Below the pieces are notes generated by a model. That model was not told the origin of the DNA. It did not search any database and was given only the letters and a program-made list of their open reading frames with translations. From Pigmentiphaga sp. (GTDB taxonomy: Bacteria > Pseudomonadota > Gammaproteobacteria > Burkholderiales > Burkholderiaceae_B), in contig JALOAI010000012.1 of the NCBI GenBank assembly GCA_023228945.1, positions 96,066 to 160,065 of the forward strand: 64,000 bases of DNA. Direction: 5' to 3'. Positions 24,337 to 33,674 of this stretch are shown here, in pieces; position 1 is the first letter of the stretch; each line of letters starts with the position of its first letter. Made by a program: the position numbers and the translations under genes.

Positions 24337-25539
24337 TCACGATGCGGGCGGTGCCTCCAGGGCGATCGCCCAGCGCAGACACCCTTGGGAAATCAGGCCT
24401 GCGATCAGCATTACCAGCCCCGCCGCCAACGCCGGGCTGGGGCCCAGGCCCGCGCCTACGGTGGCGATGGCGCCCACCAGCATTTGCGCCGCGCCGTACA
24501 AACCCGAGGCGGTACCGGTGCGCGCGGGATCGACGCTGATGGCCTTGGTCACCGCTCCCGGGCCGCAAAAGCCCACGGCCAGCGTCATGCAGGCAAACAA
24601 GACGATGGTGGCGATCAGATTGAGATGGCCCGTGAGCACCAGGGCCACGAACAGCAGCGCCGCCACCAGGCTCAAGAGGTTGCCGCGAATCAACAGCGTA
24701 CTGAGCCGCACCTTGCCGACCAGGCGACTGGTGATGGCGTTGCCGAGCGTCATGCCAAACATCATCAGCATGATGAAAAACCCCATCTCGGTGGTGGAGC
24801 GATGGAGCTCTTCGGTGAAGATGAAGGGCGCGGCCACCATGACGGCATAAATCGACATCGTGGCGAAGCTGCCGCCCACCGCCAGCGCGACGAAGCGGCC
24901 CGATGACAACATGCGGCGGTAGTCGCGCATCAGCCCCGACACCCGCACCTCGCGGCTGGGCGAACCGGTTTCCTCCAGCCGCCGCCAGGTCAGCCAGAGA
25001 TTGACGGCGCCAAGGCCGGCGAGCACGATGAAAATGGACCGCCAGCCCATTGCGGCGGCCAGCGCGGCACCCAGCAGCGGCGCACAGGCCGGCGCCATGG
25101 TCGTCATCAGGTTGATCAGCGCCAGCCGGCGCACGGTATCGTGGGTGACGGAGGTGTCGCGCACGATCACCCTGCCCAGCACCAGGCCCGAGCAGCCGCC
25201 CAGCGCTTGCAGCAAGCGGGCGGCGATCAGGCTCTCGGCATTGGGGGCAAACGCCGCGGCCACGCTGGCCAGCAGAAAGACACTCAAGCCCACCAGCAGG
25301 ACCGGCCGTCGGCCGAAGCCATCGGCCAGCGGCCCATAAATGAGCTGGCCCACCGCAAGGCCGATGATGTACAGGCTGATCGTGCTTTGCATCAGCGCCA
25401 TGCTGGCGCCAAGCTCGCGGCCCGCGATGGGCAGGGCCGGCACGTAAATATGAATGGCGAGCGTTCCGCTCAAGCTGATGAGCACCAGCATCCACAACGG
25501 CGGCATCCGGACGGGGCTTGCGCTTGGGCGCGTGGTCAT
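24337..25539 (-). CDS. Bcr/CflA-type multidrug exporter (MFS)
   Basis: 400 residues with about twelve membrane segments. Family motifs: IHIYVPALPIAGRELGAS after the first helix, GQLIYGPLADGFGRRPVLL (motif A), and LLQALGGCSGLVLGRVIVRD. Such proton-driven carriers expel drugs or amino acids such as cysteine. The first codons, from ATG 25539, read MTTRPSASPV and come from the dispersed 24-bp motif. A second in-frame ATG at 25506 gives MPPLWMLVLIS and may be the original start. It is convergent with the ATP-grasp gene; a run of GGCCCC repeats lies between them near 24295-24322. Confidence 0.93.
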   Translation of the reverse strand: MTTRPSASPVRMPPLWMLVLISLSGTLAIHIYVPALPIAGRELGASMALMQSTISLYIIGLAVGQLIYGPLADGFGRRPVLLVGLSVFLLASVAAAFAPNAESLIAARLLQALGGCSGLVLGRVIVRDTSVTHDTVRRLALINLMTTMAPACAPLLGAALAAAMGWRSIFIVLAGLGAVNLWLTWRRLEETGSPSREVRVSGLMRDYRRMLSSGRFVALAVGGSFATMSIYAVMVAAPFIFTEELHRSTTEMGFFIMLMMFGMTLGNAITSRLVGKVRLSTLLIRGNLLSLVAALLFVALVLTGHLNLIATIVLFACMTLAVGFCGPGAVTKAISVDPARTGTASGLYGAAQMLVGAIATVGAGLGPSPALAAGLVMLIAGLISQGCLRWAIALEAPPAS

Positions 25540-25560
25540 GCGGGCAACCGGACGGTTGCC
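25515..25560 (-). repeat. Dispersed 24-bp motif, copy 3, with adjoining palindrome
   Basis: The motif (25515-25538) overlaps the first codons of the exporter gene. Four bases away is the perfect palindrome GGCAACCG-GA-CGGTTGCC (25543-25560). Confidence 0.7.
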
Positions 25561-25877
25561 GGCGAGAGGTGGGAGAGATCCATACGGTTGTGAAAGTGGC
25601 GATCGGGCAACGGCTCGGCGGCGAACAGGCGATGACTGGGCTTTGCGGCGGGCCGACGAATCGAATCCCGCCAGCCGCACTCCATCAGCCTGCGTTCGGC
25701 GGGCGGCCTTTGGGCAGTTGGCCCTCCGGAAGCCCCGCAAACCGGCAGTGTCGGGACGTTCCATCATTCTAACGAAAAGCCCCGCCTCTCCGCCCGGCCC
25801 CGCGGAGCATGGTATGTTGAAGCCACCTTGCTTCAGCGACCGCAACCGTTACTGTCGCCACCATCACAGCCTTCCCC
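25540..25877. other. Divergent intergenic region between exporter and nuclease operon
   Basis: Besides the palindrome at 25543-25560 there is an inverted repeat TGAAGC-CACCTT-GCTTCA at 25818-25835, 43 bases before the nuclease start. No convincing promoter boxes or small gene were found in the rest. Confidence 0.4.
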
Positions 25878-27002
25878 ATGACCCGCTTGCTTCATACCGC
25901 CGATTGGCAGATCGGCCGCCAGTACGGTCGCTTTGCGCCCGACGATGCGCTCGCCCTGGCCGAGGCGCGCTTTGCCGCCGTCGAACGCCTGGCCCAGTTG
26001 GCCCGCGAGCACGGCGCCGATGCGGTGCTGGTGGCGGGCGACGTGTTCGACGCCCAGACCGTGTCCGATCGCACCATCCGCCGCCTGTTTCTCGCGCTCG
26101 AGGGCTACGCTGGCCCATGGCTGCTGCTGCCGGGCAACCACGACGCGGCCCTTGCCGAAAGCGTCTGGGAGCGCGCCCGGCGCCTGCGTGCGATACCCGG
26201 CCATGCGCACGTACTGGACACTCCGGGAGTCCATCGCTTCGAGACGGCCGGATTTGCGGTGCTCGCCGCGCCGCTCACGCAACGGCAGACGGCCCAAGAC
26301 CTCACCGAACCCTTCGACGCCCTGGAAACACCGGCGGAGATGCTGCGCATCGGGCTGGCTCACGGCAGTGTGCAGAGCCTGCTGGCCGACGGTATCGATG
26401 CGCCCAACCCGATCGCCGCCGACCGCGCCGAGCGCGCGCGCCTGGATTACCTGGCCCTGGGCGATTGGCATGGCGCCCGGCAAGTCAATGCCCGCACCTG
26501 GTACGCCGGCACCCCCGAGCCCGATCGTTTTCGCAACAATGAGTCCGGCCAGGCATTGCTGGTGGAACTGGACGGCCCGGGCCTGCCACCCCGGGTCTCG
26601 CCGCTGGCGGTGGGCCGCCATGCCTGGCATGAATGGATGGTGCAATTACGGGTGGCCACCGACCTGGACGATTTGCTGGCTCGCCTTCGTGGCCTGCCCG
26701 CGCCGGCGGTGCTGGCACTCGATATCGAAGGCCAGACGGATCTGGATGGCCACCGCCGGCTGGCCGACGCCCTGGCGGAAGCCGAGGCCCGGCATCGCAG
26801 CGTGCAGGCGCGGCTCGACGGCCTGCGCCTGTTGCCGACCGAGGCCGAGCTGGCCTCGCTGCAGGCCGACGGCTACCTGGGCGCGGTGATCGCGCAGCTG
26901 CGCGAGCAGCAGGACGCGGTGGATGGCACCGTCGCGCGCGATGCCCTCGCCATTCTCGCCGGTCTGCTCGCCGCTCAGGCCCCCGGCTCGCGGGAGGCCT
27001 GA
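25878..27002 (+). CDS. SbcD/Mre11-like metallophosphoesterase (DNA repair exonuclease)
   Basis: 374 residues. The calcineurin-like phosphoesterase motifs occur in order: LLHTADWQIG, VLVAGDVFDAQT, LLPGNHDAAL, GLAHGSVQ and LALGDWHG. In SbcD/Mre11 the first motif is normally D-x-H; here the second ligand position is Gln (DWQ). The short C-terminal part replaces the longer capping domain of E. coli SbcD. It is followed two bases later by an SbcC-like ATPase gene, so the two probably form a nuclease complex that opens hairpins or processes broken ends. It resembles the YhaO class more than classical SbcD. Confidence 0.88.
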   Translation: MTRLLHTADWQIGRQYGRFAPDDALALAEARFAAVERLAQLAREHGADAVLVAGDVFDAQTVSDRTIRRLFLALEGYAGPWLLLPGNHDAALAESVWERARRLRAIPGHAHVLDTPGVHRFETAGFAVLAAPLTQRQTAQDLTEPFDALETPAEMLRIGLAHGSVQSLLADGIDAPNPIAADRAERARLDYLALGDWHGARQVNARTWYAGTPEPDRFRNNESGQALLVELDGPGLPPRVSPLAVGRHAWHEWMVQLRVATDLDDLLARLRGLPAPAVLALDIEGQTDLDGHRRLADALAEAEARHRSVQARLDGLRLLPTEAELASLQADGYLGAVIAQLREQQDAVDGTVARDALAILAGLLAAQAPGSREA

Positions 27003-27004
27003 TC

Positions 27005-29716
27005 ATGCACCTGACGCGTTTACAGCTCCGGCAGGTACGGCGCTTTGGCACCGGTGTGTTGCTCGACGATCTGCAACCCGGGCTCAATCTCTTGCATGGC
27101 CCCAATGAATCCGGCAAAACAACGCTGGTGAGGGCGCTGCGCGCGGTGTTTTTCGAACGCTACGGCACCACGGCGATGGCCGATCTCGCGCCGTGGGGCG
27201 ACTCCGGCGCCAGCCCCGAGATCGAGGTGGACTTCCGCTGGCAAGGCCAATCGTGGCGGCTAGCCAAGCGCTTTCTCAAGGGCAAGCGCTGCGATCTGAC
27301 GATCGATGGCGAGGCATGGTCCGGCGAACACGCCGAGGCCCGCGTCGCCAGTCTGCTGGGCTACGAGTATGCCGGCAAGGGCGCCAGCAGCGCCCGCCAT
27401 TGGGGCGTGCCCGGCCTGCTGTGGATCGAGCAGGGCGGGACCGGCGAACTACGCGAAGCGGCCGAGTTTGCAAGCCCGCACCTGCGCGCCGCCCTGGGCC
27501 CGGATCTGGGCGGACTGGCCAGCGGCGCCGGCGATACCATCCTGGCCCGGGTCGAGGCGCTGCGCGCCGAACTGCTCACCGCCACCGGCAAGCCGCGCGG
27601 CGAGTATGCGCAGGCCCTGGCGCAGCTGCAGGAGCGGCAGGCACAGCGGGAGCCGCTGGCCGCGAGCATCCGCGAGTACCAGGACGACGTGGACCGGCTG
27701 GCCGAGCTGGACCGCCAGCAGCGGCAGGAACGCGAGCAACAGCCCTGGCGAACCCTGCGTGAACAACAGGGCCAGGCGGCGGCGCAACTGGCCGACGTCG
27801 CGCAATGGCAGGCTCGGCTGGCGCAAAAAGAACAGGATCGCGAACTGCAGCACAGCCAACTGGCGCTGTTGCGCCAGCAGCGGGCCGACCAAAACCGCCG
27901 GCGCGAAGAGCGAGCCCGGCGGCAACAGGCCGTGGCCGACAGCCAACAGCGGGTGGCCGAACTGACAGCGGCGCTGCGCGAGCATGATGCCGCCCTGGAA
28001 AACGCCCGGCGCGCCTACGACCAGGCGCGTCAGAGATTGCGGTTGGCGCGTCGCGCCGCCGATCGACGGCGCGATCGCGAGGCGCTGGAGTTGCGCCGGG
28101 AGCAGGCGGACGCCTTGCGCCGGCGGCTGGCCGAAGCGCTGCGTCTGCAAGACGAATGCCTGGCGCTGCGGCAGCGGCTGCAAGCCGTCACGCTCACCCC
28201 GGACAGTCTGAAAACCCTGCGCCAACTGGCGCGGGAGCGCGAGCGCCTGACCATCCAGCGCGAGCAAGCCGCCACGCATCTGCATTTCGTCCTGCCCGGC
28301 GGCCAGGATCTCGAGATCGACGGCGAACGGGTGGCCGGCAATGGCGAACGGCAGTTGCTGCACCGCACCCGCTTGCGTCTGCCCGGTGGCGGCGAGTTGC
28401 ACATCACGCCCGGCGGCACCGACCTGGCCGAGCTCGAGCGTCGCTGGGCCAGGTGCCAGGACGATTGGCGAACCCACTGCCAGGCGCTCGGCCTGGCCGA
28501 ATCGACGGCCCTGGCCGAGGCCGACGCACGGCAGGCGCAAGCCACGCAATGGAGCGCCAGCCTCGCCCAGCTCCAGGCCTCCCTGGCCCATCAGGCCCCC
28601 GACGGCGTGGCCGCCATCGAGTTCGCGCTGCAAGCCCTGGAAGCCGAACTCGCCCGACGCCAGGAAGCCCTGGCCGAAGTCGGCGAACAGACCGAAGCCG
28701 GCGAGCCCGCCAGTACGCCCCATCCCGGTCCGGCGGCAAACCTCGGCACCGGCCTCCTCGACCTATCGGAAGCCGAAACCGCCGAGGCGCTGGCCGAGGC
28801 CCGGCTGAAGCGCATCGAGCGGGATCGCCAATCCGCGCATACCGCCCTGGCCAGCGCCCAGAACAGCCGCCAGCAAGCCCAAAGGGAGTGGGAACATTTG
28901 CAATCGACATCGCCGGCCGCCGACGACCCCCAGGCCGAAGCCGATCTGCGGCGGCGGATCGACGACGCCGAGTCACGCCTCGCCGCGCTTCAGGCCGATA
29001 TCCTGGCACAGCAGGCGCGCATCCAGGCGGCCCGGCCCGAGGTGCTGCAACAGGATGTCGATCGGCTGGGGCGCTCCGCCGACCATCTCGAAACCCGCTT
29101 CCGGACGCGCGAGCTGCAACTGGCCGAGCAGCGCAGCCGCCTGCAGACCCTCAGTGCCGAAGGGCTGGAAGAACGCCGCGCCGAACTCGAGCGCGACACC
29201 GCCCACTGGCAGCGCCGCTGCGACGAACTCGAACGCCGGGCCGCCGCGCTCGACCTATTGCGGGACCGGCTGCGGGCCGGGCGCCAGGCCCTGACGCAAC
29301 GCCTGCAGGAACCGCTCAGACGCCATCTAGAACACTATCTGACGCTGTTGTTTCCCGGCGCGGGAGTCGTGCTGGACGACAATCTCGTCCCGACGCGGCT
29401 GAACCGCCCGGCCGCCGGCGGCCCCGAACTCGGCGACATCGATGCGCTCAGCTTTGGCGCCCGCGAACAGTTGGGGCTGATCAGCCGCCTGGCCTACGCC
29501 GATCTGCTGCGCGAGGCAGGGCACCCCACCCTCATCGTTCTCGACGACGCCCTGGTCCACACCGACCATGAACGACTCGACCGCATGAAGCGCGTGCTGT
29601 TCGATGCCGCGCAGCGCCACCAGGTCCTGCTGCTCACCTGCCATCCACAGGTCTGGCAGGACCTTGGCGTGGCGCCGCGCGATATCGCCGGTCTCCCGAG
29701 GCCGGCGGAGGGCTGA
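27005..29716 (+). CDS. SbcC/YhaN-like coiled-coil ATPase
   Basis: 903 residues from the ATG at 27005. The N-terminal ATPase half has Walker A GPNESGKTT (residues 32-40) after FGTGVLLDDLQPGLNLLHG. Residues of roughly 190-800 are rich in Gln, Arg, Glu and Ala heptads and form a long coiled coil. The C-terminal half has DALSFGAREQLGLISRLAYA (signature-like) and LIVLDDALVHTD (Walker B). This is the Rad50/SbcC layout but shorter, as in YhaN. It partners the preceding metallophosphoesterase. Confidence 0.9.
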   Translation: MHLTRLQLRQVRRFGTGVLLDDLQPGLNLLHGPNESGKTTLVRALRAVFFERYGTTAMADLAPWGDSGASPEIEVDFRWQGQSWRLAKRFLKGKRCDLTIDGEAWSGEHAEARVASLLGYEYAGKGASSARHWGVPGLLWIEQGGTGELREAAEFASPHLRAALGPDLGGLASGAGDTILARVEALRAELLTATGKPRGEYAQALAQLQERQAQREPLAASIREYQDDVDRLAELDRQQRQEREQQPWRTLREQQGQAAAQLADVAQWQARLAQKEQDRELQHSQLALLRQQRADQNRRREERARRQQAVADSQQRVAELTAALREHDAALENARRAYDQARQRLRLARRAADRRRDREALELRREQADALRRRLAEALRLQDECLALRQRLQAVTLTPDSLKTLRQLARERERLTIQREQAATHLHFVLPGGQDLEIDGERVAGNGERQLLHRTRLRLPGGGELHITPGGTDLAELERRWARCQDDWRTHCQALGLAESTALAEADARQAQATQWSASLAQLQASLAHQAPDGVAAIEFALQALEAELARRQEALAEVGEQTEAGEPASTPHPGPAANLGTGLLDLSEAETAEALAEARLKRIERDRQSAHTALASAQNSRQQAQREWEHLQSTSPAADDPQAEADLRRRIDDAESRLAALQADILAQQARIQAARPEVLQQDVDRLGRSADHLETRFRTRELQLAEQRSRLQTLSAEGLEERRAELERDTAHWQRRCDELERRAAALDLLRDRLRAGRQALTQRLQEPLRRHLEHYLTLLFPGAGVVLDDNLVPTRLNRPAAGGPELGDIDALSFGAREQLGLISRLAYADLLREAGHPTLIVLDDALVHTDHERLDRMKRVLFDAAQRHQVLLLTCHPQVWQDLGVAPRDIAGLPRPAEG

Positions 29717-29796
29717 GCCCGAAGACGACGAGCCCCTGCAAAGCCGCCCCTACCTGAAAACCCTGCTCCGAGGGGCCGATCCGTTCGGACGCAACG

Positions 29797-30624
29797 TCAG
29801 CGCAGACGAAATCCCAGGGCGTCCCACGCTTCGCGCAGCCGGTGGCGGCCGGTCAGCGATTGCGGGCCCGCCAGCCGCTTGAGCACCCGCCCGCCCCAGC
29901 CGTGCGTCATCGCCTGCTCGTCGTAGAAGGCGGCGATGCGGCTTTCATATTCGGCCACGCTCGCGCGTTGGTCTTCGAGCGCATAGGTTTCATGGTGCAG
30001 CACAGCCGCCTGTGGCAACCGCGGCTTCACCGCCGTGTCTTCGGCCGGATCGGGATAGCCCAGGCTCATGCCGAACACGGGAAAAACACCCGGCGGCAAT
30101 TGCAGTTCGGCGGCCACGGCTTCGGGCTGGTTGCGGATGCCGCCGATATAGCAGCCTCCCAGGCCCAGGGATTCGGCGGCGGTAATCGCATTTTGCGCCG
30201 CCAGGGCCGCGTCCACGCAACCCATCACACCGGCCTCCAGGTATTCCTGCCCCTCCAGCGGCGCCTGGTTATCGGCCGCGAGTTGCAGCAGGCGGGCGTA
30301 ATCCGCCAGCCAGACCAGAAACAGCGGCGCCTCGGCGACATGGCGCTGGCGGCCGCAGAACTCGGCAAGACGCGCTTTGCGGTCGGCGTCGCGCACCGCC
30401 ACCACACTCCACACCTGCAGGTTGGACGAGGAGGAAGCCGACTGGGCCGCTGCGATCAGTGTCGCCAGGGTGGCATCGGAAACCTCGCGCGGCAGGAAAC
30501 GCCGCACGGAGCGGTGCGCCAACTGCACGTCGAGCGTGTCGTTCCATTCGGCGGGCAAGGCCTCGGGGACGGCACGATAACGCTGGTGCCAGGCGGCGGC
30601 GGGGGCGGTACGGGAGTCGGGCAT
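29797..30624 (-). CDS. NADPH-dependent nitroreductase/flavin reductase (NfsA/Frp type)
   Basis: 275 residues, cytoplasmic FMN enzyme. RSVRRFLPREVSDATLATLI, then AQSASSSSNLQVWSVVAV form the FMN-binding N-terminus of the NfsA/Frp family, and GLGGCYIGGIRNQPEAV and FGMSLGYPDP lie in the C-terminal half. It reduces nitro compounds, quinones or flavins. It stands divergent from the flavin reductase operon that starts at 30986. Confidence 0.93.
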   Translation of the reverse strand: MPDSRTAPAAAWHQRYRAVPEALPAEWNDTLDVQLAHRSVRRFLPREVSDATLATLIAAAQSASSSSNLQVWSVVAVRDADRKARLAEFCGRQRHVAEAPLFLVWLADYARLLQLAADNQAPLEGQEYLEAGVMGCVDAALAAQNAITAAESLGLGGCYIGGIRNQPEAVAAELQLPPGVFPVFGMSLGYPDPAEDTAVKPRLPQAAVLHHETYALEDQRASVAEYESRIAAFYDEQAMTHGWGGRVLKRLAGPQSLTGRHRLREAWDALGFRLR

Positions 30625-30795
30625 CGATCGATAGTCTCGGCAAAAGGCCCACCGGCGGCGAAAGTGCCGGCCAGGCCGATATCAGAAAGCAGCGGCGACA
30701 GTACCAAGCCGATCCGATCCCCGCAAGTCGGCCGCTGCGGTAGCGGCATTTGCGCTTTTTGGCCGGAGGATACACCCGCGGCCGACCGCCAGACC

Positions 30796-30833
30796 GCGAG
30801 GTGGACCGGGGCTTGCGCTTGGGCGCATGGTCA
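30796..30833 (-). repeat. Dispersed 24-bp motif, copy 4
   Basis: The core (30810-30833) read on the minus strand starts TGACCATGCG and ends AAGCGCAAGCC, followed by GGTCCACCTCGC. Confidence 0.7.
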
Positions 30834-30884
30834 CTCCGCTCAGGGTCGAAGCCCTTATCGGAATAGGACATCGCCGGGAAAGCA

Positions 30885-30929
30885 TTGACATAGCTCAAGA
30901 TTCATGGAAAATACATAGCTAACTATGTA
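30885..30929 (+). promoter_or_regulatory. Promoter and MarR-type operator of the monooxygenase operon
   Basis: TTGACA at 30885-30890 is followed by AAATAC-like -10 sequence at about 18 bases. Overlapping its end is TACATAG-CTAA-CTATGTA (30912-30929), a perfect 7-base inverted repeat of the size bound by MarR dimers. The MarR gene at 34711-35262, convergent with this operon, is the likely repressor. Confidence 0.65.
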
Positions 30930-30985
30930 ATATGGCCACGTATCGACAGCTCGACTGTCGGCGCTCGGTCCGCGAGGAAATCATC

Positions 30986-31585
30986 ATGTTTCATCCACGT
31001 CCCTATATCGTCGGCATTGGCGGCGCCCTGCATCTGGGATCCACCACCGAACTCGCCATTCGGCATGCCTTCGCCGGCGCCGACGCGGAGCTTGACGTCT
31101 TCGCCGGCGCCGACCTCGATCTCCCGTTGTACGCGGCGCAATCACCCGCCCAGACGCCCGCCGTGCAGCGCCTGCTACGCGCCCTGCGCCGGGCCGACGG
31201 CGTGGTGATCGGCTCGCCCGGCTACCACGGCGGCCTGTCCGGCGTGGTGAAAAACGCCCTGGATTACATCGAATTCATGCGCGACGACGAGCGGCCCTAC
31301 CTGAGCGGACGGGCGGTGGGTTGCATCGCCAACGCCGCCGGCTGGCAAGGCGCCATGAGCGCGCTGGCGGCGACCCGCAACATTGTGCACGCCTTGCGCG
31401 GCTGGCCGACGCCGCTCGGTGTGTGCCTGGCCGGCCCCCAGAAGCCCTTCGATGCCCAGGGCCGCTGCACGGATACCGGCGTCGACCGCAATCTGCGCGC
31501 CCTCGCCACCGAAGTCCTGCAGTTCGCCCAATGGCAGCGCCACAGCGCCCCGGTCATGGCGCCACGTCCGGCGAAGGTGGCCTGA
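30986..31585 (+). CDS. NADPH-dependent FMN reductase (flavodoxin-like)
   Basis: 199 residues from the ATG at 30986, preceded by GAGGAAATC. The N-terminus is YIVGIGGALHLGSTTELAIR, matching the phosphate-binding loop of SsuE-type reductases. GVVIGSPGYHGGLSGVVKNALD is the second hallmark. It supplies reduced FMN to the luciferase-like monooxygenase two genes downstream. Together with the hydrolase and Bug genes it mirrors the gene set of the operon at 10.9-14.6 kb, though the reductase belongs to a different family. Confidence 0.93.
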   Translation: MFHPRPYIVGIGGALHLGSTTELAIRHAFAGADAELDVFAGADLDLPLYAAQSPAQTPAVQRLLRALRRADGVVIGSPGYHGGLSGVVKNALDYIEFMRDDERPYLSGRAVGCIANAAGWQGAMSALAATRNIVHALRGWPTPLGVCLAGPQKPFDAQGRCTDTGVDRNLRALATEVLQFAQWQRHSAPVMAPRPAKVA

Positions 31586-31664
31586 AGAGCCTTCCGGCGG
31601 GCCGCCAGGCACCATTTTTTGCCACCCGTTCCGCGCGATTCGATCCACTTTTTGGAGTATTGAT

Positions 31665-32456
31665 ATGTCTGTACAAGTACAGGCCTCGGCCGCCGTCAAA
31701 GGTACGCCGTGGCAGATCCGGCGGCAAGGAGACGGCGAAGCCATCCTGATCCTGCATGGCGCCGACGGCGCCCACGGCTGGGCCTCGATCCAGGCCGAAC
31801 TCGCCGCGCACGGGCAAGCGCTGCTGCCTTCCCATCCGGGTTTCGATGGCAGCCCCCGCCCCGCCTGGCTCGACTGCGTCAGCGACCTCGCCAACGGCTA
31901 TCTCGAACTCATCGAAAACCAGGGCTGGGGCCGCGTGCATCTGGTCGGTTATGGACTGGGAGGCTGGATCGCCGCCGAGATGGCGATCCGCCATAGCGGC
32001 GCGCTGGCGTCGCTCTCGCTGATCGCTCCCCAGGGCATCTACGTGCCGGACGTGGTCACCGTGGACGTTTTCCTGCGCACCGATGAACAACTGCTGCGCG
32101 ATACGTTTCACGACCCCGCCCTGGCCCAGGCCATCTGGGACCAGCCCCGTTCTCCCGAAGCCGACGAGGTCGCCATTCGCAACAAGGAAGTGACCGCGCG
32201 CCTGACCTGGCAGCCCCGGGGCTACGACCTCGATCTGCGGAAATGGCTGCACCGGATCGCGGCGCCCACGCAAATCGTGTGGGGCGCCGATGATCGCATC
32301 CTTCCCGTGGCGTATGCCGAAGCCTGGCGCGAGGCGATCCCGGACGCCCGGGTCGTCACGCTCGAGGCTTGCGGCCATGCCCCGCATCTGGAGCAGCCCG
32401 CCCGTCTCGGCCAAGCCCTCTCTTCCTTCCTCGAGCAAGCCCGGAGCGTCGCATGA
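31665..32456 (+). CDS. Alpha/beta hydrolase homologue lacking the serine nucleophile
   Basis: 263 residues from the ATG at 31665, after TTTTTGGAG. The fold is clear: ILILHGADGAHGWASI, LLPSHPGFDGS, then VHLVGYGLGGWIAAEMAIRH at the nucleophile elbow. There the expected G-x-S-x-G reads G-Y-G-L-G, so the serine is a glycine. The acid (WGADDRILP) and the histidine (CGHAPHLEQP) remain. The protein may therefore be a lyase, a cofactor-free oxygenase or a non-catalytic partner. Its TGA overlaps the ATG of the monooxygenase gene. Confidence 0.88.
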   Translation: MSVQVQASAAVKGTPWQIRRQGDGEAILILHGADGAHGWASIQAELAAHGQALLPSHPGFDGSPRPAWLDCVSDLANGYLELIENQGWGRVHLVGYGLGGWIAAEMAIRHSGALASLSLIAPQGIYVPDVVTVDVFLRTDEQLLRDTFHDPALAQAIWDQPRSPEADEVAIRNKEVTARLTWQPRGYDLDLRKWLHRIAAPTQIVWGADDRILPVAYAEAWREAIPDARVVTLEACGHAPHLEQPARLGQALSSFLEQARSVA

Positions 32457-33625
32457 AGTTCTTCAATTTCCACCTGATGGCGTATCGGCACGCCGATCTC
32501 GACGCCATCCAACGCAACGGTTCGGCCTGGGTCACCTTCTCCAACCAATACTACGATCCCAAGCTGGGCGCGGAGCTCTACCATGAGTACCTCGACCAGA
32601 TGGAGTATGCCGACCAACTGGGCTTCGACGGCGTCTGCCTCAATGAACACCACCAGACCGCCTATGGCCTGATGCCCACGCCGGGCGTGTTGGCCGGCGC
32701 GCTCGCGCGCAGCGTCAAAAAAGCCAAGATCGCCATCCTGGGCCGCGCCCTGCCGCTGGTGAACAACCCCATGGTCATCGCCGAGGAATTCGCCCTGCTC
32801 GACAACCTCACGCGGGGCCGTTTCATCGCCGGCTTCGTACGCGGCATCGGCGCCGAGTACCACGCGATGGGCATCAACCCCACCGAGTCGCAAGAGCGCT
32901 TCAACGAGGCCCACGACATGATCGTGCGCGCCTGGACCGAACCCGGCCCGATCGCCTATGCCGGCAAGTACTATCAGATGAACTACATGAACCCCTGGCC
33001 CCGGCCGTACCAAACGCCGCACCCGCCGATCTGGGTTCCGTCGCAGGGCTCCAGCAGCACCATCCGCTGGGCCGCGTCGCGGCGCTACACCTACTGCCAG
33101 ACGCTCAGCGCGATCGACGTCGTCGCCAAGTTCTTCGATATGTACCGCGAAGAAGCCCGGCAGGCCGGCTACGAAGCCGACAACGAGCAATTGGCATGGT
33201 CCAATTGCATCTACATTGCCGAAACCGACGAGCAAGCCATGCGCGAGGCCCGGCCTCATCTGGAAGCGCTGATGGGCACCCTGCTGAAGATGCCCATGGA
33301 AATGCTGCTGCCACCCGGCTATACCAACCTGGAAGCCATGAAGCGCATCAAGGCCACGCGCGCGCTGGCCGCCGGCAAGAAGGCGCAAAGCGTGGAAGAC
33401 CTGATCAAGGCCGGCGTGGTGATCATCGGCAGCCCGGCCACCGTACGCGAGAAGCTCGAAGAGTATGAAGCGCGCGCCGGGTTTGGCACGGTGCTCACCA
33501 AGACCCAGTTCGGCACCATGCCCAACGAGATGGCCCGCAACAACATGGCGGCGATCGCCGAAGAACTGTTCCCGCACTTCCGGCGCCGCGAATCGCCTCC
33601 GGCGACCGCTGCAGCGCCCCATTGA
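32453..33625 (+). CDS. Luciferase-like flavin-dependent monooxygenase
   Basis: 390 residues, cytoplasmic. KFFNFHLMAYRHADLDA, then GFDGVCLNEHHQTAYGLMP, GRALPLVNNPMVIAEEFALL and RGRFIAGFVRGIG are typical of the LLM group. It would use FMNH2 from the reductase encoded upstream. The four-base overlap with the hydrolase gene points to coupled translation and perhaps a shared substrate channel. The substrate is unknown. Confidence 0.94.
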   Translation: MKFFNFHLMAYRHADLDAIQRNGSAWVTFSNQYYDPKLGAELYHEYLDQMEYADQLGFDGVCLNEHHQTAYGLMPTPGVLAGALARSVKKAKIAILGRALPLVNNPMVIAEEFALLDNLTRGRFIAGFVRGIGAEYHAMGINPTESQERFNEAHDMIVRAWTEPGPIAYAGKYYQMNYMNPWPRPYQTPHPPIWVPSQGSSSTIRWAASRRYTYCQTLSAIDVVAKFFDMYREEARQAGYEADNEQLAWSNCIYIAETDEQAMREARPHLEALMGTLLKMPMEMLLPPGYTNLEAMKRIKATRALAAGKKAQSVEDLIKAGVVIIGSPATVREKLEEYEARAGFGTVLTKTQFGTMPNEMARNNMAAIAEELFPHFRRRESPPATAAAPH

Positions 33626-33674
33626 TTGCCCGCGCATCCGACGCCGGGTGCCATCATCACCAGGAGGAGACTTC

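Larger units (their letters stand above)
30625..30985. other. Divergent intergenic region with repeat motif and operator
   Basis: It contains copy 4 of the dispersed motif (30796-30833), a TTGACA box at 30885-30890 and the palindrome at 30912-30929. The stretch 30625-30795 shows nothing recognisable. Confidence 0.5.

Noticed and set aside
28156..29571. 471-codon frame inside the SbcC-like gene
   Set aside because: Arg/Pro/Ala-rich shadow of the coiled-coil coding frame.
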